This document shows positions 44,236-53,300 of a stretch of DNA of 57,918 nt, piece after piece. A program made the translations under genes and the position numbers. Numbering within the stretch: the first letter of the stretch is position 1; every line of letters begins with the position of its first letter. The stretch lies in contig JAHJMN010000212.1 in assembly GCA_018821305.1 (NCBI GenBank), forward strand, positions 1-57,918, read 5' to 3'. The notes beneath the pieces are model-generated. The model was not told where the DNA came from. It ran no database searches and saw only the letters and a program-made list of their open reading frames with translations. This stretch comes from Myxococcota bacterium (GTDB lineage: Bacteria; Myxococcota_A; Polyangia; HGW-17).

Positions 44236-45713
44236 CACAACTCGTAAAAGGTTTTCTCAGAAAAGAACCCCCGATTTTCGCCAAATCCGTCCCGGGACAC
44301 ATCGGTTGCAGTCTTCGGGATGTCAAAGAAGATTTCGCTGATATCCCTGCAGAATTCAAAAATGAAGAAGGTCCCGCTTTAGTGGAACTTTCGGAAGTTG
44401 AAGTCATAAGACATTACACACGCCTTTCCCAGTGGAACCATGCAATTGAACTTGGATCCTATCCTCTGGGCAGTTGCACCATGAAATACAACCCGAAAAT
44501 CAACGAAGCTATGGCGCGACTTCCCGGCTTTACCAGAGTTCATCCCCTTCAGGATGAGTCCGAGATGCAGGGTTCTCTTAAACTCATGTATCTCCTTGAG
44601 CGCAGTCTCTGTGCCCTCAGTGGTTTTGCCCGGGTTACACTTCAGCCAAGTGCCGGAGCAAATGGTGAATTCACCGGCCTCAGCGTAATACGCAAAGCCA
44701 TTGCAGATCGCGGCGAAGGTGCTACCCGTAAAGTTATTCTCATTCCGGATACGGCCCATGGAACAAATCCCGCAAGCGTCGTGCTTAATGGGTTTGAACC
44801 CGTTGGCGTATCCACAGGAAATGCCGGCTGTCTCACGCTGGAAGTTATCAAACCGTATCTCAACGAAAACCTCGCGGGAATTATGGTCACAAATCCCAAT
44901 ACCCTGGGTATTTATGAGAAAAATCTCAAGGAAATAGCCGCGGCAGTGCATGAAGCTGGTGGTTACGTATACATGGATGGTGCGAATTTCAATGCCATCA
45001 TGGGAAAAGTTAAACCGGCACAAATCGGTGTAGATACAATGCATTTCAATCTGCACAAGACATTTTCCACGCCTCATGGCGGTGGCGGTCCCGGCTCCGG
45101 TCCCGTTGGTGTCACGAAAGAACTGGCAAAATACCTTCCCGTTCCGGTAGTTGAAAAAGTTGAGAACAGCTTCCATCTCCGCTATTCATCGGAAGATACC
45201 ATTGGAAAACTTCATCCATATTATGGGAACTTCGGTGTTTTAGTCCGGGCTTACACTTATATAATGGAACTCGGCGAAGAGGGCCTCTTCAAAGCCACAG
45301 AGATGGCCGTCCTAAACGCCCGGTATATGCGTAAAGGCCTGGAAAATACGCTGGATCTTATGTTTGATTCCGATACACTTCATGAAGTCGTTTTTTCAGA
45401 TAAGACTCTGAAAAAAGAAACCGAATGCACGACCATGAACGTGGCCAAGCGCATGCTTGATTTCGGACTGCATCCACCCACGGTATATTTCCCCCTCATC
45501 GTTGCCGGTGCCTTCATGATCGAACCTACGGAAACTGAAAGCCGTGCGGATCTCGATTACATGATTGAGACGGTCAAAAAGATTGTTGATGAGTGCCATA
45601 CAAATCCTGAACTGGTGCACAATGCTCCCGTTAATACAGGTATAGGTCGTCTGGACGAAACCTACGCCGCCCGCAAAAAGATCCTCCGCTACACCCCGGA
45701 AAACACAAAATAA
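44232..45713 (+). CDS. gcvPB: Glycine dehydrogenase (decarboxylating) subunit 2
   Basis: 493 residues. Carries the PLP-binding lysine, Lys276 in MHFNLHKTFSTPHGGGGPG, plus GSYPLGSCTMKYNP and PSAGANGEFTGL. It forms the active P protein with gcvPA. The ATG at 44232 overlaps the gcvPA stop and has GGAGG upstream. No lpd (L protein) gene is present here, so the system must use one encoded elsewhere. Confidence 0.96.
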   Translation: MTQLVKGFLRKEPPIFAKSVPGHIGCSLRDVKEDFADIPAEFKNEEGPALVELSEVEVIRHYTRLSQWNHAIELGSYPLGSCTMKYNPKINEAMARLPGFTRVHPLQDESEMQGSLKLMYLLERSLCALSGFARVTLQPSAGANGEFTGLSVIRKAIADRGEGATRKVILIPDTAHGTNPASVVLNGFEPVGVSTGNAGCLTLEVIKPYLNENLAGIMVTNPNTLGIYEKNLKEIAAAVHEAGGYVYMDGANFNAIMGKVKPAQIGVDTMHFNLHKTFSTPHGGGGPGSGPVGVTKELAKYLPVPVVEKVENSFHLRYSSEDTIGKLHPYYGNFGVLVRAYTYIMELGEEGLFKATEMAVLNARYMRKGLENTLDLMFDSDTLHEVVFSDKTLKKETECTTMNVAKRMLDFGLHPPTVYFPLIVAGAFMIEPTETESRADLDYMIETVKKIVDECHTNPELVHNAPVNTGIGRLDETYAARKKILRYTPENTK

Positions 45714-45765
45714 ACCAAAGCAGTAAAGAATCAGGAAAACAGGCAATCAGGGAGGCAGGCTGGGA

Positions 45766-46046
45766 TAATTCCATCAGACGTGAATGAACCCACCCGTGAA
45801 TATTATCGAGATGTTGAATGAACGGATCATAAAAGCGTTCGCAGACCGCCTATAGTTAGCCCAGGGTTTTAACCCTGGGATCGGCGCCGGGTACGGCAAT
45901 TTCGCAACGCGAAATGCGAAGAGGGTAATTCCATCAGCCTGAATGAACCCACCGGTGAATCCGAACTCGATGTTGAATGAACGGATCATAAAAGCGTTCG
46001 CAGACCGCCTGTAGATAGCCCAGTGCTTCAGCTCTGGGATCGGCGC
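45766..46046. repeat. Two direct copies of a ~120-bp repeat with internal hairpins
   Basis: Copy 1 (45766-45887) and copy 2 (45926-46046) both start TAATTCCATCAG, share TGTTGAATGAACGGATCAT and AAAAGCGTTCGCAGACCGCC, and end in a CCCAG...CTGGGATCGGCGC hairpin. In copy 1 the hairpin CCCAGGGTTTTAACCCTGGG is perfect; in copy 2 it is decayed. Between them lies hairpin module D (GGCAATTTCGCAACGCGAAATGC, 45894-45924), as found inside family A repeats. The gap 45714-46069 contains no gene; a CAGG run precedes the repeats (45730-45760). Confidence 0.75.
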
Positions 46047-46069
46047 ATCACGTGAATGAATCTTTGGGA

Positions 46070-46720
46070 TTATTCGGTTTCTGGGGAATCCGGGGTTTTT
46101 GGTGAGTACGTGGGACCCTTTCTGAAGTATCCCAGGGCAGCTACTTTACCTTCTTGTTTCACGAGTTCGCCGAAGATTTGATTGCGATGGGTATCAAGGT
46201 CCAGCTTGAGGTTTATAACGGTGTTTCTGATGTCTACCCATTTTGAATGAATTTCAGCCAATTGACCGGATACGTTTTTGAAATATTCATTCTGTTCGGC
46301 GAGGGTGGGTTCCCAGAATGTGCGTATGGGGTGGTTTTCATCAAGGGTTTTTAAGCGCGTAAGAATGTCATCAATAGCAACAGTTTCCTTATCCATGGCA
46401 AGTTTGGCAATTTTTGAAGGGACCATGTGCATGATGCGTTGACGAAGGTTGGGATCGATGGAATCCATTAAGCGCCCCATGCGGATCAGGGTAGAATCAC
46501 GATTTGCATCGGCGTCAGATTTGGCTGCGAGGGCGATGATTTCGACATCCTCCAGTTCTTCGTATTCACGACGGATTTCTTTAATTGCCGCACGTTTTTC
46601 AGCTATCTGCTGTGCCATTGTAACATACTCAGGTTTATTCCTTGCCTTGAGTTGACTTTCCGTAAAAAGAAGTTCAAGTTCAAAAACTCGAAGGGGCGTC
46701 CTAATTCCAAGAATCTTCAT
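46070..46720 (-). CDS. Unrecognised cytoplasmic helical protein
   Basis: 216 residues, not recognised. It is mostly helical with a strong coiled-coil-like segment (about 35-62, AEKRAAIKEIRREYEELEDVE), a central IDPNLRQRIMHMVPSKIAKLA, and a Pro-rich C-terminus (TYSPKTPDSPETE). No signal peptide or membrane segment. GGAGAGCGAA precedes the ATG, so it is very likely translated. Isolated between repeat regions. Confidence 0.65.
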   Translation of the reverse strand: MKILGIRTPLRVFELELLFTESQLKARNKPEYVTMAQQIAEKRAAIKEIRREYEELEDVEIIALAAKSDADANRDSTLIRMGRLMDSIDPNLRQRIMHMVPSKIAKLAMDKETVAIDDILTRLKTLDENHPIRTFWEPTLAEQNEYFKNVSGQLAEIHSKWVDIRNTVINLKLDLDTHRNQIFGELVKQEGKVAALGYFRKGPTYSPKTPDSPETE

Positions 46721-46898
46721 TTCGCTCTCCTTAGCTTGCGGTTACTCTCCCGGACCACCAAAACCAGCCTTGATGAAAAGGGAAAACAACAAAAAGCTGT
46801 AATGTCCTCAGACGGTTAATTTGTTTATAGTCGCGGAGTAAACAATAACCGGAGCTCGCCTTTTGTAAAGTAAAAAATGATTAAGACATAAAAAAAAG

Positions 46899-47172
46899 TG
46901 AAATGCACGCGGATCAAAAGCGCGAGCAATTATATGATCGTAAAATGCATGCGGATCAAAAGCGCGAGCAATACTGTGATCGAGAAATGCCACCGGGATC
47001 AAAAGCGCGAGCAATACTGCGATCGTGAAATGCCATCGGGATCAAAAGCGCAAGCAATACTGCGATCGTGAAATGCCACCGGGATCAAAAGCGCAAGCAA
47101 TACTGTGATCGAGAAATGCGTTGGGATCAAAAGCGCGAGCAATACTGTGATCGAGAAATGCCCCCGGATCCG
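46899..47172. repeat. Tandem array of six 42/43-bp units
   Basis: Units at 46899-46940, 46941-46982, 46983-47025, 47026-47068, 47069-47111 and 47112-47153, with a partial seventh to 47172. Consensus starts GAAATGCCACCGGGATCAAAAG and ends GCGCGAGCAATACTGYGATCG; each unit holds one GATC near the middle and one at the end. Variation is mostly at the ACCG/ATCG/TTGG part and at GCGCG/GCGCA. Units are contiguous without spacers. The reading frames across them are low-complexity artefacts. The remaining gap (46721-46898, 47173-47382) has no clear gene. Confidence 0.9.
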
Positions 47173-47360
47173 CGGATTCAACATCGACGTAATATTCACG
47201 GGTGGTGTCATTCACGTCTATGTGATTACCCCACTGCCCACTTGAGGTCAATATTATGGGCTCGGAGGACCACTGAAGATCATCTCTCAAGCTTCAGAGT
47301 TGAAACTGCTGTTGTATTCACGCTGCAGTTGGGATATGTTCTTTTGCGTATAAAATTCTA
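47160..47360 (-). pseudogene. Possible decayed gene fragment next to the tandem array
   Basis: Minus-strand reading in one frame gives CSVNTTAVSTLKLER then a stop (47280); shifting by one base continues DDLQWSSEPIILTSSG and VDVESAD before running into the tandem units. The two pieces read like one protein-like stretch joined by a frameshift, unlike the surrounding sequence. No start codon or ribosome site is visible. Weak; may be chance. Confidence 0.25.
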
Positions 47361-47382
47361 AATTCAATAATGGAGTGCCTGT

Positions 47383-49284
47383 ATGAAACTTCTGATTCCT
47401 TTTCTGATAGTATTTTTAACATCAATAACCTCTTGTGATAATAACGAAAAATTGTCCACATGCGGGGATTCGGTAGTGGACCCCGGTGAAGAATGCGACA
47501 GTGAGAATTTCAGTGGCAGGACCTGTGCAACGGAGGGCTTTTACTTTGGTGACCTTGCCTGTTCAGATGACTGCAAAATAATAGTCACCGGTTGTGAAGA
47601 TTCCGGATACTGCGGAAATAACAGAATTGAGAACGATTACGAGGATTGTGACACAGATGCGTTTAAAATTGCGCTGTGTACCGGGATTGTCGGTGAGGGT
47701 TTTACCGGGGGAACTCTGGGCTGTAACGATGACTGCACCTACGATACTTCTGCCTGCGAACGGGCAAACTGCGGAAATGGAGAAATTGACGAGTTTGAAG
47801 ATTGCGATGGACCCAATCTGAACGAAAGTACCTGTGAAACCGAAGGCTTTTACGGCGGCGAGCTGTTTTGTAATCCTGTCACCTGCCGTTTTGATACGAA
47901 TTCATGCACCGGTCGTTGTGGCGATGGCGTTATCCAGGGCGATAAAGGTGAAGATTGTGAAGAATCCCTCATGACTGGAGTGACCTGTGGAACCCATGGC
48001 TACCATCCCGGGACACTGGAGTGCAACAGTTGTCTACTTGATTTCTCGTTGTGTGGTGGCAAATGCGGAGATAACATTTTTCAACCGGAATATGAAGAGT
48101 GCGATGACGCTCCAAATGCTCCCACTTGTAATGATTTCGGTTATTCAAGTGGAACAGTCGTATGTGACAGCCAGTGCACAGCTACAATAGATGGCTGCGC
48201 CATGAGAATGTATACATCAATTTCCGCCGGGGCAAATCACACATGCGCAATCGATTTGTCAGGGCAGGCATGGTGCTGGGGTAGCAATTCCAACGGACAA
48301 CTGGGTAATCCGTCCGCCAATGAAACTGAAAACACACCAGTTCGCGTTTTACAGAATGCTTCAGGGAACTTTATTGAAGTATTCGCCGGAGACTCCTTTA
48401 CTTGTGCTTTGAGTGAAAATTTTCGCGTGTGGTGCTGGGGGGAAGCAGATTTTATTGGTACCAATGCCACTGAAGATGCACTTGAGCCCCAGCAGGTGAT
48501 TTTACCTATAAACGACGTAGAGTTGTTTACCTGCGGAAATAATCATTGCTGTATAACGGAAGTAAATTTCACCCATTGCTGGGGTCACAATATGAATTAT
48601 GAAGCAGGAACAGGCAGTAATGATCCCAGTGTTAATCTGTTACCGGTCCAGTCCTTTATAAATGATGGCTTTAAAGCGTTTGATGGCGGTGCCTCAAGGA
48701 CCTGCATGATTACATCAAACGATGAGGTTAAATGCTGGGGTCAGAATCTGTTTTACTCCGGAGGCCTCGCAAGTCCCGAATACTTGACGGCTCCAACGAC
48801 TATTGAACCAGCAGATCCACCTTCAGGAACAGTTGTCCAGATTTCTTCCGGGTACTATCACGGTTGCTATATTGATACGACAAATCAGGCGTACTGCTTT
48901 GGTAATAATGATTACGGTCAACTTGGCGATGGCAATATTGACGGCAACGGTCGAGCTGCATCACCTGTTTTCCAGAGTGGCATTTTATTCAATGAAATAT
49001 CTGCAGGTCATCATCATACCTGTGCCATAAGCGATACTTGGGTTTTATACTGCTGGGGTCGCAATGGCAATCATCAACTCGGTACGGGCCCGGACATTGA
49101 GAATCAATATGCTCCTGTGACGGTCAACTCTGCACTTAATTTTACTAAAGTAAGTGCCGGTACTTCTCATACCTGTGCCCTCGATACAATGGGAAGAGCA
49201 TGGTGCTGGGGCGATGGGAATTCAGGGCAGGTTGGTGTTGTAACTCCTGATTATTATCCCACTCCCGTCCTCGTAGCAGACTAG
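47383..49284 (+). CDS. Lipoprotein with Cys-rich GEECD repeats and RCC1 propeller
   Basis: 633 residues. Lipobox SITSC (Cys18). Residues about 27-270 hold five repeats of CGDxxxxxxEECD followed by CxTxGFxxGxLxCxxxC, the DUF4215-like disulfide module common on Myxococcota surface proteins. Residues about 275-633 have seven RCC1 blades (SAGxxHTCAIDxxGxxWCWGxNxxGQLG), each with an extra Cys pair, forming a beta-propeller. Likely outer-surface adhesion or binding protein. The stop codon TAG is followed directly by a family C start (ACCCAATGCT). Confidence 0.88.
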   Translation: MKLLIPFLIVFLTSITSCDNNEKLSTCGDSVVDPGEECDSENFSGRTCATEGFYFGDLACSDDCKIIVTGCEDSGYCGNNRIENDYEDCDTDAFKIALCTGIVGEGFTGGTLGCNDDCTYDTSACERANCGNGEIDEFEDCDGPNLNESTCETEGFYGGELFCNPVTCRFDTNSCTGRCGDGVIQGDKGEDCEESLMTGVTCGTHGYHPGTLECNSCLLDFSLCGGKCGDNIFQPEYEECDDAPNAPTCNDFGYSSGTVVCDSQCTATIDGCAMRMYTSISAGANHTCAIDLSGQAWCWGSNSNGQLGNPSANETENTPVRVLQNASGNFIEVFAGDSFTCALSENFRVWCWGEADFIGTNATEDALEPQQVILPINDVELFTCGNNHCCITEVNFTHCWGHNMNYEAGTGSNDPSVNLLPVQSFINDGFKAFDGGASRTCMITSNDEVKCWGQNLFYSGGLASPEYLTAPTTIEPADPPSGTVVQISSGYYHGCYIDTTNQAYCFGNNDYGQLGDGNIDGNGRAASPVFQSGILFNEISAGHHHTCAISDTWVLYCWGRNGNHQLGTGPDIENQYAPVTVNSALNFTKVSAGTSHTCALDTMGRAWCWGDGNSGQVGVVTPDYYPTPVLVAD

Positions 49285-49320
49285 ACCCAATGCTATCTTT
49301 ATGATTAATGTGGTTTTGTG

Positions 49321-49454
49321 CGACCCCTGCGGGGTCGTCGAGGGGGAGGGTTCGGGTACCAGGGATTTTCGATTCTTTCAGAATCTTTAATCCCTTCGCT
49401 TACACCGTTTTTCACAGAAAAACGGTGAATATGTGAGAGCCACGTTGTGGCTCT
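49321..49454. other. Cluster of three strong hairpins
   Basis: CGACCCC-TGC-GGGGTCG (49321-49337), CACCGTTTTT-CACAG-AAAAACGGTG (49403-49427) and AGAGCCAC-GTT-GTGGCTCT (49436-49454). They lie downstream of the RCC1 lipoprotein and could fold as RNA; the first two may help terminate transcription, though none is followed by a long T tract. Confidence 0.6.
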
Positions 49455-49455
49455 T

Positions 49456-49575
49456 TGAGCGCCCCAGCGTTCCAGATTTCCAGCGTTCCAGCGTCCCTGA
49501 CTCCCTGATTCCCTGATTCCCTGATTTCCTGCGTCCAGATTTCCTGCGTTCCTGACTCCCTGACTCCCTGATACT
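49456..49575. repeat. Degenerate short tandem repeat (CCCTGATT-like)
   Basis: Runs of 8-base words such as CCCTGATT and CCCTGACT, preceded by CCAGCGTT words. This resembles the CCTG arms of family A but without the ends. Together with the hairpins it occupies the gap 49285-49747, which contains no gene. Confidence 0.6.
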
Positions 49576-49747
49576 GGATAATAAGTTTAATAAAAACTCT
49601 CACTATAAAATGTTTCAACTGGTCAAAACTTATTGGATAGTGTACTAGTTTTCGAAGACAAAAAATAATTTTTCACACTTTTTCCCTTCGTGACGGCATA
49701 GCATGTGAACCCTGACTTCCCGGAGATGGGACAGGCGGAAAGGTCCA

Positions 49748-50386
49748 ATGGAACAGCAACTAGTGAACCTTATTAAAAGCGGACAGAAAGACCGGGCACT
49801 CCAGCTGATGGCGAAAACATGGGGTACTCAAATTGGTCGTTTCTGCGCTGTACAGACGGGATCAGCGTCTGATGGAGAAGACTTGCTGCAGGAAACATTT
49901 ATTGAAGCCTGGGGAAGTCTGGATAGTTGGCGGGGTGAAGCAAGCCTCAAATCATGGCTTTACGGTATTGCCCGTAATCTCTGTGCGAGCCATCTGCGTA
50001 AAAAGGACCGGCGCCGGGGCCTTTTCCAGTGGTTTTTCGGATGGGGTGAAGAAGACAATGCCCACATGCGCGCAAGCGATGATTTGCTGGAAGCGAGCGA
50101 AAGTCAACTCATGCTTTCCGAAGCGGTGGGCCGGTTAAAAACTGCCCAGCGGGAAGCTGTACTCCTCTTTTATATGAGTGGACTTTCCATGCTGGAGATT
50201 TCCGAAGTCCTTGATATCAGCCCGGCCAACGCCCGTAAAAGGGTGAGTCTGGGTGTTGCAGCTCTCCGGGAAGATCTCCGAGGAGAGTTAATGAAACCTG
50301 CCGGAAATGAATTAAATGGAGAAAGCGATCATGACACGGAAGATAACATGTCAGAATATAAAAGACCTCGTCTCATCAAATCCTGA
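49748..50386 (+). CDS. ECF-type RNA polymerase sigma factor
   Basis: 212 residues: region 2 with DGEDLLQETFIEAWGSLDSWRG and SLKSWLYGIARNLCASHLRKK (about 40-88), and region 4 with LKTAQREAVLLFYMSGLSMLEISEVLDIS (about 130-165). The C-terminal tail (about 185-212) is acidic then basic. AAAGGTCC lies before the ATG. The downstream anti-sigma-type gene starts 56 bases inside it, which indicates coupling. Confidence 0.9.
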   Translation: MEQQLVNLIKSGQKDRALQLMAKTWGTQIGRFCAVQTGSASDGEDLLQETFIEAWGSLDSWRGEASLKSWLYGIARNLCASHLRKKDRRRGLFQWFFGWGEEDNAHMRASDDLLEASESQLMLSEAVGRLKTAQREAVLLFYMSGLSMLEISEVLDISPANARKRVSLGVAALREDLRGELMKPAGNELNGESDHDTEDNMSEYKRPRLIKS

Positions 50387-53300
50387 ATCCGCCAAGGATC
50401 TTCCTTCGGAATTTGAAGAGCACGTAAAACAGTGTATTGCCTGTCAGGCAGAAGTGAGAGCTTCACGAAGGCTTGTAGCTATGCTCCAGACCGCAGGCAG
50501 CACATTCAAACCATCCTTTACAATGGATCAACTGGCTCAGCGGGCCATTAATGCTCCCCAAAGACGCCACAGTAAAGCTGTCTGGCTTCGTCCTGTAATT
50601 GGCTTTGCCGTTGCAGCGTCCATTGCCGCCGTAGTGATTGCTTTGTGGCCGGGGAAAAAACCCGCGGGGCCTGCAAAGTCGAATAAAAACATCGTGAAGC
50701 AGGATGTAATGGTTTTAAAAGTGGCTTCCCTTGCCAAGTTCAAAGGGAAAGTCCGCACTCAGATGGACAGTCTGGAAGTGAAAACCCTGAAGACTGCAAA
50801 GGGTGAGAAAATCCTCGCAACGTTGTCTGATTCTACAAAGCTGTGGGTCAATGAAGGCAGCGTTGTTGAATTTACAGATAAAAATCGAACAATTACGGTT
50901 CCTTCCGGGGAGATACTCCTTGATGTTGTCAAGCAAAAAGGACTGAAACCCTTTGTTGTGGATACTCCTTCGGGCCGGGTAAATGTTACGGGAACAAGGC
51001 TGTCTGTGGCCAGCCGGAAGAATTATGCCATCGTGGATGTGCTTCGAGGACATATAATTGTTGAATCAGGAAAAACAAAAGCCCCGGTAACTGCCGGTGG
51101 TGAAGCTGTTCTGAGGAAAGATCTTCCTCCAATGATTCACGCATCTTCCAATCCAGGGTATGCAGCAGAATGGGCCAATGAAACGGCGGATCGCTACACG
51201 GGCGTTTCCGGTTTCGGTACCCTGAAGGCGCGTAAACCCGGTGAGAAAAAGGATTCCGAACTGGCTTTGCGCATGGTGGATCATAAAGTAAAAGTTATGA
51301 TTCAGGGGCGCATAGTACGGACGGAAGTAGAAGAGGAATTTCAAAATGATCTTCCGGCAACTATGGAAGGTATATACAATTTTCCCCTTCCCCATGATGC
51401 AAAGATCGCTGCACTGGATCTCGTTGTGGATGGCAAATGGGAACATGGAGCAATTGTCGAGAAAAGTCGTGGAGACAAAATCTGGGCTGGTGTAATACGC
51501 AATGCTGCTCCGAAAAAGAAAAAGCAGGAAATTGTTGAATATGTATGGGTTCCCGGCCCCTGGCACGATCCCGCGCTTTTAAACTGGAAGAAAGGAAACC
51601 AGTTTGAACTCAAGATCTTCCCGATACCGGGAAAGGGCAGCCGAAGGGTAAGAATCGCTTACACACAGGTTCTTTCGGAAATCCCCGGCGGACATCGGTA
51701 TGTACTTCCCATGGTGGGGTCCGAGAGTAAAAAGCCCGTAACGGAACGATTCCGGTTTGAGGCCATGATCGGCAACGCTCCCGTCGATGAAATCCGAGTT
51801 TCTCCTCTGGAGATGGACCGTAAAACCACTGGAAAGACCGCTGTTCTTAGTTACGACGGCAAGGATTTCATGCCCACAGCGGATCTGGTTATTGATATTC
51901 CTGCGGCAAAACCGCACCAGGAAATCACTGCATGGTCTTTCAGAAATCCCATGAAAACCCAGGATGAAGCCTACGGTCTTATCGCTTTAAAACCCGTTTT
52001 AGCTGATTATTCGGTTCCGGAAAAACTTGAGATCACCTTCCTTGTGGACTCCAGCTACAGCGTGCAAAAAGCCCGCTTGAACCGAAGCGCTGAGATAATT
52101 AATAAGATAGTTTCAGAACTTTCCGGTGAAAACAAAGTTGCTCTGTATCATTGTAACTCCGCCTGTTTTGAACTTTCGAAGGCTGCGAATGCATCGACGG
52201 GATCGGCAAAAGAGTTCGAAAAACATATTAAAGCACTTCGTCCTCTCGGATCCACATCCATTGATGCAGTGCTTGAGAAGATGACAACTCTGGCTCAGGG
52301 TAAATCACAGCAGAATCAACGATTTGTTTATATTGGTGATGGTATTGCGTCCATTGGGGAAACGGATGTTTCGTTACTGGCGGAGAAAGCCAGACTCATC
52401 GGGAAAAATGCCCGGATTACCACTGTAAGTCTTGGTGGTGAAAATGATGAACTTGTTCTCAAAAGTATTGCCAGTGCCGGAAGTGGACTTCATATTCCAC
52501 TGACTGCAGGTTCTTCGATAAACGGCCTCGCATTCCGCATCATTTCCAGACAGTTTGGAAAGGGTCTTCATAACGTGAAGGTAAAACTTCCTGAGGGTTC
52601 AAAAGCAGTTTCAGGTGCAGATTTCAAAGTCCTATGGCCCGGGGAAGAACAACTGATTGCGTTCCGATTCAGTGGGGAGAAGCTGGAGGGCGATGTTGAA
52701 ATCTCCGGTGATTTCAGTGGAATGGAATGGAAACGGACGTACAAAATCAATATGAAAGGTTCCACGGAAAAAGGGAACGCTTTTATTCCCAGAGTCTGGG
52801 CTGAAAAACGCATAACCGAGCTTCAGAAAAACAATGATGATACTTCCCGTAAGGAAATCGTTGAAATTTCAACATCGCACCATGTTCTTTCACGGTACAC
52901 GAGTCTGCTGGTTTTAGAAAGTCCCGCCATGGCGAAAGCCTTTGGAGTGAAAGACACTCGACCGGCAGTGGAATGGTCCGGCCATGAAGGATCTTCATCT
53001 GACGAAACGACTACTCTTTTAGATAAATCAACCCCACACCCTGCAAGCAAGGGTGCGGGTATGGGCATGTCGAAAAGATCCTTAAAGATGGATGATGATG
53101 AGATGGAATCTCGAAAGTCTGTAATGTCACAGGATATGGTCATGGACGAGAAAGCTCCTTCGGCCCCGGCGAAATCTGAATCCATGAGACGACCTCCTCG
53201 AAACAGGCGTTTCTTCGGTCGTCGCCGGATGATCCGCATGAAGAAACAGTGGTATCGAACAGCGGCAATTTATCGGAAGATCGACAGCGCCGCCTCGGAC

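Noticed and set aside
46899-47172. CRISPR array
   Set aside because: Units are directly contiguous, with no unique spacers and no cas genes nearby.
46808-47361. Open frames on both strands across the tandem array, with repeated LALLIP or DREM words
   Set aside because: The frames exist because the unit length is 42 or 43 bp without stops. They lack ribosome sites and their composition mirrors the repeat.
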